From: Perkinsus chesapeaki
Lineage: Eukaryota; Perkinsozoa; Perkinsida; Perkinsidae
Length of the DNA stretch: 43,815 nt
Reading direction: 5' to 3'
Assembly: GCA_013115145.1 (NCBI GenBank)
Contig: JAAPAO010000247.1
Span: 3,570 to 47,384, forward strand
The first letter of the stretch is position 1. Every line of letters begins with the position of its first letter. Made by a program: the position numbers and the translations under genes. Of the stretch, positions 18,758-30,064 are shown piece after piece. The notes beneath the pieces were generated by a model. That model had not been told where the DNA came from and did not search any database. It was given only the letters and a program-made list of their open reading frames with translations.

Positions 18758-20402
18758 ATGAAGCTGACCGCTTTCCACCCTCTTCTTGCGATAGTTGTCG
18801 GATGGGGCAATGATAAGAACAAGCCAACCGGAGGTCAACACAGGCCAACCCAAGTGGAGATTCCCTTCAACGAGTTTGGAGAACTCTCCCACAGTACTTT
18901 CCACAACTTCATCGAGCTCTTTATTATCTTTAGGTCAACTTCAGCACATCCAATCAACAGTTTTTCACGACAAAAAGGCGAACCCAGGAGAAATTGGAGG
19001 ACTTATTGTTACACCTGATGGACGGGAGCTTCTTGCTGTGACTGCAAATGCGTAAGTTGTTGCTAACATCACATATCCACACATCTCATTAGTCAATTCC
19101 TTTCCTTGCGGCTTGCTGATAGAAGAGACAATCTGTTTGAAATTGAGAAGCTTTGGAGGCATGAAATGCTCAATATCGAAGGAGAAGTGATGACCCAAGA
19201 TGAATGTGGGTTTATAAAGACTGTTTCGATATTGTCTTATCATTCCTCTCTATCAGGCTCACCGTGGGGTTTGACTACTGGAGCTGTCTATGGCGGGAGC
19301 GTCAAAGGCGATTTTTACGTTACTTGCGCGAATAATCCAGGAATAGGTTTGCAGGTCCCGGACCCGTGCATCACTTTGCGGTATTGGTTGCTGCAACCGA
19401 TGCTGCCTCAGAATCATGCGTTATTGCTGTGAACATCAGTAATATTCTTCAGATTCAAAGATAATGCTGTCTCGGATGTGGCCTTAGCGTCTGTTTGGGA
19501 ATCTTGTGAAACAAATCCCGCGATGACTGCTGTACTGAAGCTACGTAGGTGAGTGTTGGGGTGTATAGTAATTGCTGTCCAACCAGGTGAATATGAAGAT
19601 GCCGTGCTGCTGGTCGTTTATTATGAGTGGATAGAGGCCAACCCCTCCTTCTCCGGCGTTGCGGTCCCCACTGGAAGTACAGTGGATGGAGTCAAAGTGC
19701 TCACCATCGTTGTAGCCAAGAGCGAGTTCATGAGGACTGCCAATCCCGTCTTGTTTGTCAGATGCATGGTGACTATCAGTTGGTCAGCATGTCCCAGTTC
19801 AACAACGGTGATGTCATGATGCTACTCAACAAGTAACTTTGTGAATCCTAAAGCAATGTGATGTTTCTTCAGGCCCAATGCCCCTGAAGGTAACAGAGAG
19901 ATGATCATTGCTTATTCGACTGCCGCCGATGTCTCTGCCGCTGTGCATCTTCTCTCACCACTCTCCCCGAAGGTCCTTCTCAGGCTCCGGGAAACAGATG
20001 GGTAGGGATTGTTGCAAATATCGTGTTTCCGTCAGGGTTGATGTCCAGGGTTCCCGCACCAGGCGCTCGCTTTATTCAATTCATTCTTCATCGTTTCACG
20101 CTACGCTGCTACCACACACTGTCGAATGACTTTCGTCCATGGTCTGCTATCACCATATTCGCTCATTTTTAGTACCCGCCGTTCCACAGGTACAACATCG
20201 GGGATGTGAAAGGCCTAGCTATACAGGAAGATCCGAAGACTGGCCGTTCCTTTATCTACATTATCGGTAACATATATAATCACGCAGAGGTGAGATAAGA
20301 TAGGTGAACTTCGTAGGGATAACTCTCCGTCCTTTCTTTCAGAATAGGCTGGAAATGCAATTGGCAAAATATGCTTGGACGCCGAAAGTGAAATCCGAAT
20401 AA
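18758..20402 (+). CDS. Secreted orphan protein, ten exons, 330 aa
   Basis: Exons: 18758-18893, 18934-19051, 19093-19205, 19355-19438, 19488-19544, 19587-19711, 19762-19832, 19873-20001, 20190-20289, 20343-20402 (TAA). All phases agree. Introns are mostly 40-50 nt; the others are 149 and 188 nt. The N-terminus MKLTAFHPLLAIVVGWG is a probable signal peptide. Repeated strand-turn-strand phrases (GGLIVTPDGRELLAVT, VHHFAVLVAATDAASESCVI, VDGVKVLTIV, REMIIAYSTAADVSAAVHLL, VKGLAIQEDPKTGRSFIYII) suggest a beta-propeller-like fold of the NHL/SMP-30 kind, but no blade consensus is strict. The C-terminus ends AKYAWTPKVKSE without an anchor. Alternative use of 19256-19346 as coding would give VYGGSVKGDFYVTC but breaks phase downstream. 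Probably secreted or vacuolar; function unknown. Confidence 0.6.
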
Positions 20403-20866
20403 GCCAGTGATTCCCTGGCAGTGAAGATACCCTACAGTGGTTCGGAATGTGCATTTGTGCCATTGGCACAGTGCCACTCGGTTCTCATCTGCCGACGGTC
20501 GGCAGCCGACCTGCTTTCTCAAACAATGATTCATGATGTATCTTATTCTGACTTTTCTTAGTCGCTCGGGCGTCTATCAGACTAAGGTAAACTCATTTTT
20601 GCTTCGGCTTTTTCATTCGGTCTCACGACAACAACCACTACAAGTCTTCGACTGTTAGTGTATAGTAGTGTTGTTACATCTACAAACTGCGTAAAGGGCC
20701 ACAGATGTCCATCGTTAAAACCATATCATAATATTTGTGTTCTACAGAGTAAATAATATAACCTAGTATTAACGCAGGCTGTGACGGAGATTTCTTGCAC
20801 ACAGCCTACGGTACCTTTACGGTAAGTTTCAACACGGTATCCCTCTCCGAGGTCTTATTCCCTTAA
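20403..20866. other. Gap with chained palindromes
   Basis: No gene seen. Palindromes at 20456-20511 are listed separately. The remainder is AT-rich and leads into the 32-bp array. Confidence 0.5.
20456..20511. repeat. Two chained odd-palindrome pairs
   Basis: TGTGCCA-T-TGGCACA (20456-20470) overlaps TGGCAC-A-GTGCCA (20464-20476). Fourteen bases further, TGCCGAC-G-GTCGGCA (20490-20504) overlaps GGTCGGC-A-GCCGACC (20497-20511). In both, three arms alternate orientation with one-base spacers. Confidence 0.9.
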
Positions 20867-21170
20867 TTGGCCTTATATGCCCCTTGTAGGTGCCTTCATT
20901 GACCTTATATGCCCCTTGTAGGTGCCTTCATTGACCTTATATGCCCCTTGTAGGTGCCCTTATTGACCTTATATGCCCCTTGTAGGTGCCCTTATTGACC
21001 TTATATGCCCCTCGTAGGTGCCCTTATTGACCTTATATTCCCCTCGTAGGTGCCCTTATTGACCTTATATGCCCCTTGTAGGTGCCCTTATTGACCTTAT
21101 ATGCCCCTTGTAGGTGCCCTTATTGACCTTATATGCCCCTCGTAGGTGCCCTTATTGACCTTATATGCCA
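20867..21170. repeat. 32-bp tandem repeat, nine copies plus half
   Basis: Nine 32-bp units (20867-21154), then 16 bp. Each unit starts TTGACCTTATATGCCCCTTG and ends TAGGTGCCCTTA. Variants: GGCC in copy 1, TTCA instead of CTTA at the end of copies 1-2, CTCG instead of CTTG in three copies, ATTC in copy 6. The repeat length is not a multiple of three, so it is not a coding repeat. Confidence 0.95.
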
Positions 21171-22287
21171 CCAACAAATATACCATGATATAGAAGAAAC
21201 AGAAAAACGAATGGGACGGATATTAGTATGACTGTATTAATCGGATATTGCAGATGACCGAATCGGATAAATGTGTGCTGGTCGGAAATAATGGTGACGC
21301 CGCGTCACTGACGCGCCGGATATTTGCTTGCGGTCCCTGTAGTTGATCTCCCTGATCTGTATGCGATCCTGTATCTCATCACTGTGTAGCTACCGAGTAC
21401 AAACAGCTTCCTCGGAGCCTCATGAGATTCAGTCGAAGAGGAGCAAGCAACAGAATTATTGACAAACAGCTACTCAACATCATCAAGGATGACTAGGAAC
21501 GTTGAACTATATAGCAGTCAGATACGAATCGATGATCCAGATATTGATACTCTCTCTTCGCATTACTAGTGGACAAATCTTTAGACCAAGATCGGATTCG
21601 ACGTGGCATACGAGCCACGATAGCCTTCTTTCACAAAGAAGGATTTTATACATCTGACAATAGTAACTTTACAAAGCCACAGAATCATTTGCACTACGGT
21701 AGGGCTCCCTTCGACTCATAACGTCGAAAAGGTTATCTTTCCATGAATAGTCGAACCTAATAATCCGATCCATCACAGTGAAACACCAAGTACATGACAT
21801 CACCTCAACTGGATACTTTCTTCCTTGTAAAGTAAGCTTCGGGCGGCCTTCACATTCTGACTTCATTTTTTTCGTTCATCATGGACGAATGAATTCTGTA
21901 ACACCGACGACGTTCTGGTAACGGTAAATAGTATGCAAGATATCTCTATATTTACAACGGCAATAATGATGCAGTATAAGTATACGACGGTGGAGCCTGT
22001 GAGGGAGGTGGAATGGTTACGAATTAGGAACTGAAAGGGACAGCATTACACAATCCCATACCTCTGCCCAGCACCGAATAGCGTTACCTTTTATCACGAA
22101 CTTACTATCAATTTAGTTTACCTAATTTCATATCATAACGCGACACATGCAATCCACCGTCAGTCGACATTCAAATTTTACAATATAAAATAATTTTATA
22201 ACACAGAAGATTAATTCTATAGATTCTGTTTTCTACAGCTGACCATTCGAATAGGATGAATGCCTGTTATTTTAAAATGATACCAGT
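21171..22287. other. Gap containing the inverted RRM-gene fragment
   Basis: Apart from the duplicated fragment at 21717-21862, no gene was found. A stem CCTTCTTT-CAC-AAAGAAGG lies at about 21623-21641. The rest, especially 22080-22260, is AT-rich. Confidence 0.5.
21717..21862 (-). pseudogene. Inverted partial copy of the RRM gene (exons 2-3 with intron)
   Basis: The reverse complement matches 8585-8744. It starts at GTCAGAATGTGAA, lacks about 23 bases of exon 2, then is almost identical through ACAAGGAAGGAAGTATCC, the 47-nt intron (GTGATGTCAT..GGATTATTAG, a few changes) and exon 3 to CGACGTTATG. The intron is kept, so this arose from DNA, not from a retro-copied mRNA. The flanks do not match. 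It cannot encode an RRM by itself. Confidence 0.85.
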
Positions 22288-23891
22288 TTATATCTTCTCG
22301 TTCCAGTTACTACCAGAATTCACTGACGCCGGTGTTTTCCGCCGAAAGGTTAATGTGCTCCTGGAGCCCCAAGTGTCAAATTGAAGGACACCTCCAAGAA
22401 TGCATCCAACAATAGTTAGCATATCGACACCGGGTTCAATCTGATCGACGACTTTGAATGGATGTTCGATTACATTTCCTACAACAAAATGGTGCCCGTC
22501 ATAATTGTTCTTATCCCAATGAACTCTCGCGACATCTCCCCGACTTGGATGGGATATGACAATACTGCTATTAGAGTCGGCAACAAAAACAAGACCTAAT
22601 GCCACCAAGTTCCCTGTCAACAGTAGCCACTAACAGTTAATGCTACCAGTGATGGAACATTCGGCTTTGGTCTTTCCCAAGACACTTCTGTGTTCTACAA
22701 TGTTGGCCAGCTTTTCATTTTCGGGCGTCGTGAGGACGACATTGTCATCTCCACGCTGAATAGGGACAACATATTTGTTGGAACTTCCGCGAAGCTCAGT
22801 TCGCTTCTAAAATGTTTTTTCGAAAATTCTCCCCAAAAAATCTATTATTAGAAGTATTCTTCTGCAACAGGCCATCCGAACGCCTTACTTTTCGAAAAAG
22901 TTTTTCCCTCTGCCATCACAGGCTAAGTCGCCGAAAATACGCATACAGTCCCGAGCAACAAAAAATGACGAGTTCCGTAAGCCGTCGATCCGCAGTCAAG
23001 CAAGGCACAACCATCCGTGGTTGAAGTGTCGGAACCAACTATACGGCTGGATGTGCTGCAAGCGCTCCTCCCCCCCAGCAGCCTCATTACATGGGTTGTT
23101 GAGAGCAAGAGCAGGCCGGTGGTGCAATCAAGTATCTGGGCGTTCTCGCCGAATCTGACAAGATACTTATAAAGCTTTGCCTGCTGCCCAACGTACTTCA
23201 ACATCAACATTATAGGCTTTCCCTTCGAGTCCAATACGGCACTAGTGTCACCGTCTATTCCAAGGTTAGCTATGTCGGCTGTGAGCTCCTAAATAGATTA
23301 AACGAAGGCAGCTCAGCAGGAGTCGTAGAGGCACATGAGAAGTCAGAAGTAAGGCAATTGATGCTCCCCTTCATCTGGGATCATATCTTCATTATATGCC
23401 CCACAGAAGTGCAATGTCAATGAGTGCAGTTGTACTTGCGGACTGTAAATTTTACCCCAAGCTCGTGGCGAGTTTTTGTGAAGATGCCCTGGGATATTAC
23501 CGTCTTTTTGGGAGCTATCCATTTAGGATTCGACGACCATCCCATCACTTCTATAGCGGACCGGCTCTCGGGTGATCTGAAAAGGAGCGTGGATTTCATT
23601 ACATTCATTGTCTTATTCAATATACAGTATGCGTATTTTACTAAATTAGATTTTCGTAAGGGGGCGTATTTTACTGTTAAAACCTTTGTCGAGTATGAAA
23701 AGTTGAGCGGGTTATTCTAAAGCTAATAGCTTGTCCTAATAATATAATTTTTGCCTAATGATATAAGAGCACTAATTATAACATGGAATAGGTCTCTTGA
23801 GGGGCCCCTACATAGAGCGGAGAGTGCCAGGTCCACTGGCACTGGGAAAGGGGGCCGGAGAGGTAGCAGCTTTGGAGGATGAACATCCCAT
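22288..23891 (-). CDS. Probable N-acylated membrane-associated protein, 294 aa
   Basis: Exons on -: 23812-23891 (ATG), 23456-23576, 23091-23288, 22647-22806, 22288-22613. Phases agree throughout and introns are 235, 167, 284 and 33 nt. The 33-nt intron (22614-22646) removes an in-frame TAG. The N-terminus MGCSSSK has Gly2, Cys3 and Ser6, a standard myristoylation plus palmitoylation signal, so it is probably tethered to the cytosolic face of a membrane. The body has two D..G turns, TSAVLDSKGKPIMLML and AQILDCTTGLLLLST, and later LGLVFVADSNSSIVISH. This resembles the strand pattern of LURP-one/scramblase-like (tubby C-terminal) domains, but only weakly. No catalytic motif is seen. An antisense open frame at 23424-23720 is judged a shadow. 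Confidence 0.55.
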
Positions 23892-23946
23892 TAATACAAC
23901 AAATAACTGGGAACGATAACAATACACCAGTTTCACAGAGCGGGCT

Positions 23947-24213
23947 GTGTTCGATGACAGGACGAAATCGTGGAGAAGGCGTGACGAAATTGATGGAGCC
24001 GTGGAGCTTATGGAGCTCCACACGGGGGACGTGGCGTTATGGGCACCTCTAAGGCTTTTTACGGAAAGCTCTTTTCATCAGGCCATTCGGCGCTTAGGTT
24101 ATTTTATTGATTGGGCGATGGGTCAAATCCTGGTTGGGTCACTTCTTGCGTATTTATTTCTAACCACGACGACGTGCACGCATGAACACGACGCAACTCG
24201 CAGTATTTCGTGA
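23947..24213 (+). CDS. Possible membrane-protein exon
   Basis: Open frame of 88 codons without a true ATG (first codon GTG), after a possible acceptor (TTTCACAG). It reads VFDDRTKSWRRRDEIDGAVE, then MELHTGDVALWAP, then a hydrophobic span (DWAMGQILVGSLLAYLFL). It lies 56 nt beyond, and divergent from, the start of the - strand acylated protein. No family or partner exons were found; it could be a terminal exon of a small + gene or chance. Confidence 0.25.
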   Translation: MFDDRTKSWRRRDEIDGAVELMELHTGDVALWAPLRLFTESSFHQAIRRLGYFIDWAMGQILVGSLLAYLFLTTTTCTHEHDATRSIS

Positions 24214-24712
24214 CAGCAGACTTTTCAGCGAGTGTGGCGAGGTTTGATTGATAATATAATCATCAGAATATCGAAATGAGAATTGGAGAAGACATAATTC
24301 GACCTATTTAAGAATCTTTCACCTCGAGCATCTTTACCCTTCGGATAGCACCTACTGGTTGAGGAAAGATACTCCTTATTACCCTATCAATTAGTCTGCT
24401 GTATGGCTGAGGAGAAGGTCCATAAGCTTCCCTAAAACCCCCTGCACACGGTTTAGCAGCAAATATGGGATCAAATAACATTTAAGCTAGTGAGCTAGCT
24501 TTGTCGCTAGTGGGCACTAGGGGAGATTGCCCATTGTTCACATTTTAAAAGGTGTACAGTATTATCAACTTTTGTATAGGCTTTCTCTATCCAATAAGCA
24601 ATATCAGGCTAATAGGACGAGGATGCCCAGTGTGGTTTCAGAGTTCACTGGATTAGTAAAAGTGAACACCTATACATCTGTGCAGTTTATAGAATTGATA
24701 TTTTCTGTAATT
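24214..24712. other. Gap upstream of the aminopeptidase
   Basis: No gene found. The AT-rich stretch holds CTAGTG-GG-CACTAG at about 24506-24519. An in-frame ATG at 24623 would extend the aminopeptidase by 30 residues, but they do not resemble the family. Confidence 0.5.
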
Positions 24713-27700
24713 ATGGTTGAGAGAGAGGTACTTCCTACCAACTTTGAGGTCAGCCAATATGATATCCATCTTGCCCCTTCATTTGAAACCTCAAGGTAGG
24801 ATACCTCGCCACCATTACTAATACATATCTATCAGGTTTCAAGGCTCGGTTGATGTTCATCTCGATATACTACAACCAACTACCTCGATAGTGCTCAATG
24901 CGCAAGAGCTTCTCATTGACCCTGAGGTAAGATATAGTAGTGTTCACTTGGTAACAATTGAATTCAAATTCGTGTGGTTTAAGATGCCATATGGGACACT
25001 GAAGGGAGGAATTGCAAATGACTTGAATTTTTCATTTGGGACTCCCGAATTGGGAAGTACGTATGTTATAAATAATAATCGTATAAAAATAGTCCTGGCG
25101 GTGATCCCCCAAGGCTTCTAGTGTGCAAATGTTTGGGATGAACTTAATGTTAATAAAGCGAATTAAAGTAGACCTGTTATAGACTCGTTAACAGGTTACC
25201 TTCAAAAGTGATAATGAGGAGCTAAAGGCGACAAGCGTCGTAGTAGACGTTGAGAGGACCGAAGTATCTTTTAAGTGAGTCCAAGATATCTCATTGTGAA
25301 GTATCCCGACGTGTCAGGTTCGGTCAGGAGCTCCGTAAAGGAGCAGGTGTGTTGAGCGTTAAGTTTGTTGGGACTAATAATGACAAGATGTGCGGCTTTT
25401 ATCGATCAAAGTAATAACGGCGCTGTCTTTGAGTGTAATCGCTGGGTTGTATGCACTTACTATCACTCGCTCACTAACTACATTACACGTACTAATTACG
25501 CCTTTTATTTAAGTAGTTTTGTATATTTTACATCCCTCTGAAATACGTGAAGTCGTGTGAAAAAATTTTTGTGACTTTGCTCAGCAGTTGTCCCATTTGT
25601 GCTACCTTTAGATATACCGATCTTGATGGTGCAAGCCACTATATGTTAACTACTCATTTTGAGGCATGGTATGCAAGAAGGGCGTTCCCTTGTGTTGATG
25701 AGCCGGCAAGGAGAGCTATTTTTAAGATTAGTATTACTACTGAGGCTGATAAACAGGTAGTGCTGGCGGAAGATAGGATATGGTAAATAATAGAGATGCG
25801 CTTTGCACTTAGTTCTCACTGTAGTGTCTGTCCTTCCGTGTTTGCCTTGAATGGGTATGAAGGAGCTTGCCTCCATTCTATCTGTCCAGACACCGGAGCT
25901 GCTGGGGAATATTAATATATGGTACTGAAGAGCGTGGCACGTATTGTAGTCGATGTAAAACATTGTCCATATGGAGAATGCGCCCCTCGCGTTTTATCGA
26001 AGTGCTTCCCGTTTCTAGTTTTCGGTTTATGGCCTCTATTTTGTATTCACGGGAAGTGTCGATTCGTATATGTACATTAAAAAACCTATGTCGAATACAT
26101 TGTCAACTCTGCTGCTATTAGGTCGTCTCCAATATGCCGGTTGCATCTCGGGAGGTCTTCAAGAGCGGCAAGGACGACCACACCGTTTACCAGACGGTCG
26201 AGTTTTTACCTACCCTGAAAATGAGCAGTTACCTCGTTGCTTTCTGTGTGGGTGATTTCGAGTGTGTACAGAAAATGACTAACAATGGCACACTGGTAAG
26301 CTCCGGTAGGCTCATTTGTGTGGTGGATTTCCGGCGTAAGTTCGAGTCCCAGGGTCGGCATGTTAGGTTCGTGTTATTTGCACCCCTGGTAAGAAGAGCC
26401 TTTGCAACTTTGCTTTGGATGTCGGAGTCAGAGTTCTCCAATGGTAGTAGCGCCCCTCCAATCGTATTGACTATCCTGTTTGGTGAACACCTCCGTCCGC
26501 TTTCTCCCTCTTTCTCCTATGGTTGCGATAGACTCACAGTATTTCGCCTTTACCGACGTAATTGAGCACTTAATATCATATTAATAATAAAAAGTGATGA
26601 TATGGTATCATCATTTTTCGTATTATCCTTGATGCTTCATATCCCTCCTTGAACGCCCGCTGTGTATTTTCTATCTTTTGGAAGATATCTTTACTTCAGC
26701 TCATTTGAGAATGATAATAGCAGTGTATCAATGTCGCAGGTACGAAGGCTTCTTTGGGACCAAGTTCCCTCTGCCCAAGTTGGACATGATTGCTATACCA
26801 GACTTCGCTATGGGGGCTATGGAGAACTGGGGGCTAGTTACCTTCAGGGAAGTGGATCTGCTGTGTGATGCTGAAAAGGTACGTATGGGGAATTGAACTT
26901 GGGTTTACGGGTATGTAGTCTGCTGCTCTACTGTTCGGCTATTTAGGCTTCATTTGCTCGACAAGAGCGTGTTGCTACTGTTGTTGCCCATGAGCTTTCC
27001 CACATGTGGTTTGGCGATCTGGTGACTCTGAGCTGGTGGGATCAGCTTTGGTTGAAGGAAGGTTTCGCCAGATTTATGCAGCACTTGAGCACCGATGAAG
27101 GCCTCTTCCCCGAATGGCGAATCTGGAACTAGTACTCAAGTTGACCTCGAAAATACCTTTTCATCGACCTCTCAGTTACATCACGACGTGTTATGAGAAG
27201 TGCCTTCAGATGGATGGTTTGAGATCAAGTCATCCCATTGAGGTTGAGATTCACCGGGCTCATGATGTGGAGCAGGTAGGATTCTTCGACAGCAATTTGC
27301 GCTGGTACATTTCATAATAATAGTGCTTTGTCTCATTCAACTACGGTTACTCTTCATACTATATAATGGATTATGACATACTGGTTGCATTTTGGATTTA
27401 TATATTCCAACTTAATTGCTAATTATTATAATTTGTATTTTTATCAGTTATTTCTCCTTCATAAGTAATTATTAAAAATTTGATTATTATCGTAATAATA
27501 TTTTAATATTTATCATTGCGTGAGAGAATAGTTAGTTCCCGAGATCCCGACAAGGTCCCGTGATGTCAACAAAAAGCGGTTTCGGCGAGTCATGTGTTGC
27601 TCAGACACTATCAATTAGTCGTTGAACGTTCGCGGCTGCTGACGGTTTTCCTCCTGATCAGGTGTTTGACGCTATCTCATACGATAAAGGTTCCCAGATG

Positions 27701-29940
27701 GTTAGGATGCTGTATGCTATCCTTGGTGCGGATACGTTCCGTAAAGGTTGCCAGTTGTATATGCATAAATATGAATATGGCAGTACTGTCACTTCTCAGT
27801 TGTGGGAGGCATTTGAGGAGGCAAGTGAAGGATTAACATGGAGGAATATTAGTCATTGTGCGCATTAGGGTATCTTTTATAGTGCGTAGTAAGGGTATAA
27901 TATATGACTGTATTCTTTATAGTGCGTATAAGGGTATCTTCCATTATGCGAGCCCTCTGTTGTACTACAACACCTCCCTGTCATGTATCTGAAAGCCCTC
28001 GAGCATGTTTAATCCTTACCTTACTCTCACCATTGTTCAGGCCTCTGGAAAGCAATTAAAGGATATGATGGCCAGTTGGACGGAGCAGATGGGTTATCCT
28101 ATTATCGAAGTTGGTCCAGTTGTCAACGGCAAGTGTAAAGTGACCCAGTCCTACTTCCTTGGAGACGGTTCGGTCCAACCTGGTGACTCTGACAAGCACT
28201 GGATCGTTCCGATCTTTGTCGGATCTAATAAGACGCCTGCTGGCAGTAATGGTGACCTTACCATCATGACCGAGAGGGAGATGGAAATCGCTGTGGATGG
28301 CCAAGCGAAGTGGGTGTCCTTCAAGTTCGGGGCCCTGGTGCCTTATAGAGTTCAATACAAGTCGAACGAGATGTGGTCTTCGCTTGTTAAAGGTATTCGA
28401 GATGGTGAGCTATCTGTAAAGGATCGTATTGCTGTTATCGATGATATCTGGGCCATGGTTAAAGCGGGTCGCTCCATGCCCGAGGAAGCCACTAATACGT
28501 TGAAGGCATTCGCGAAGGAGGAGGACCCTGATGTGTGGCAGGCTTTGCGTGGTGTGATCGCGGGTATGTCTACAATGTGCCGAGGTGTCGGGCAATCTGA
28601 GGGGTTAAATCGTTTGGTTGCGGCGATGATCACACCGGTGCTGGCCAAGATTGGCTGGGAGGCTTCCTATGGCGAGGACATCAAAACGAGACAGCTACGG
28701 TCGAATCTGGTGGCGCTCGCGAGCGTGCATTGCAGGGAGAACAAGGAGTATGTCAAGATTGCTGTCGATATGATGGAGCACTTCTTCGCCGACCAGTCGA
28801 GTCTGGCCGATGATATTCGCCAATCGATTTTCCGTCTTGCCCTTGGTGGCTCCAATGTTGAGGTATCCGAGAAGTTATGGCACAAGTTGATGAAGGTGGC
28901 AGAGGATCCTCATACTGCCCAAGGCACTCGAGTGGATGCCTTCGCTACTTTGGGGTAAGCAAATGATCATTAATGTGTGTTGTTGATGAGGCTCGCGTAA
29001 TATAATCGTTTTAGTGTGGGAGAACTAATAGTTGATTGCAACGGGTGTTGTATACGGATAAAGGTTCGAAACAGATTTCATGTGGCTCTGTTATCACAGT
29101 TATTCCTGGTCACTTGTGGACTGGCTAATATCATCTTTACTAATACGAGTTCATTACGTCTTTTTCAATTTTTCTGGTTGACATTCGTCTTTTGCGATCG
29201 ACATGTTATACCTCTATTCACAACATCATTTCCTAGTGTTTTTACACACTAGTTTTTGCACACTGTTTTTACACTTTTAGACCGTATTTTTATTATTTCG
29301 GCATGCTGCTATATATAACTTTGTTTTTCGCTTGCCTATCATTCTCTTTCAGGTTCGTTACCGATCCAGTGTTAAAGCAACGTACCCTAGACTGGTCTCT
29401 CAGCTCATCAGTGAAGCCTCAGGATTTCTTCCAGCCAATGCTTGGTAAGAGGGCTAATCGAGGGGTCGTTGTCGGAATCACCAGTTCTTACCAAAACTAA
29501 TATGGCTTTTGCTAGACCGCCCAATATGGGTATTCCCGTCACCTGTGTAGCTTAGATGACATCATCTCAGGTGTTCGTGCTTCCGGAGCCGAGGCGGCCA
29601 AAGGTTGCTGGAACTGGCTTGAGGCCAACTTCCCTGCAGTATTCGCCAGAGTGTCCACTTCAAGACCGAACCTTCTCACCAACGTATTCAACTGCTGTGC
29701 TGGTGGCTCTTATACGGAAGATATGGCAGAAAGAGTTGAGGCTCTTGGCAAGAAATACAACCTCAAGATTGTAGGCGGAGCGAAGCGAGGAATGTTTGAC
29801 ATTTTTGATTTGATCAGGTTGCAAGGGCTTTGTCGCAGCTTTGCGAGTCTATTAGAGCGAACGCTCGTCTCGTCGATTCGGCGAAGTCGAGTGTTGTTGC
29901 GAGCGGTGACTATTGGAATGCTTTAACTACTGCTATGTGA
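24713..29940 (+). CDS. NPEPPS: M1 zinc aminopeptidase, puromycin-sensitive type, 884 aa
   Basis: Removes N-terminal residues from peptides, probably in the cytosol (no signal peptide). Fifteen exons: 24713-24795, 24836-24926, 25195-25274, 25318-25410, 25612-25756, 26122-26295, 26367-26443, 26740-26878, 26947-27131, 27176-27275, 27662-27820, 28041-28954, 29353-29444, 29571-29770, 29818-29940. Every phase agrees, and the length fits PSA (about 875-920). N-terminus [20 protein letters not shown]. Also seen: [18 protein letters not shown]; substrate-anchoring GAMENWG in exon 8; zinc site HELSH (His309, Glu310, His313) with the third ligand Glu332, exactly 18 residues on, in KEGFA (NEGFA in most relatives); [16 protein letters not shown]. 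The C-terminal ERAP-like helical domain follows in the 914-nt exon. Intron 11 (27821-28040) starts GCAAGT: a GC-AG intron. Relatives regulate peptide supply and protein turnover. Confidence 0.95.
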
Positions 29941-30064
29941 AGGGCATTATTATCACGCTGTTTTACCGGCATATATGTCTCGGAGTTTCATTAGCTTATT
30001 TGGTGATTGCGTTTGAAGTTGAGGGTGGGGGAGCGACGTAAGACCCGAGATTGCGACACTAATC

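Noticed and set aside
19256-19454. Reading-frame breaks suggesting that the secreted orphan is a pseudogene
   Set aside because: A 149-nt intron (19206-19354) and a 49-nt intron (19439-19487) restore one continuous frame over all ten exons.
23424-23720. 98-codon + strand frame
   Set aside because: It is antisense to the in-phase - strand exon 23456-23576, has no splice partners and runs into AT-rich DNA.
26328-26360. tRNA-like B box (AAGTTCGAGTCCC) in an aminopeptidase intron
   Set aside because: No matching A box or cloverleaf could be drawn nearby. A similar motif at about 7367-7380 (GGTTCGATTCTC) lies inside an exon.
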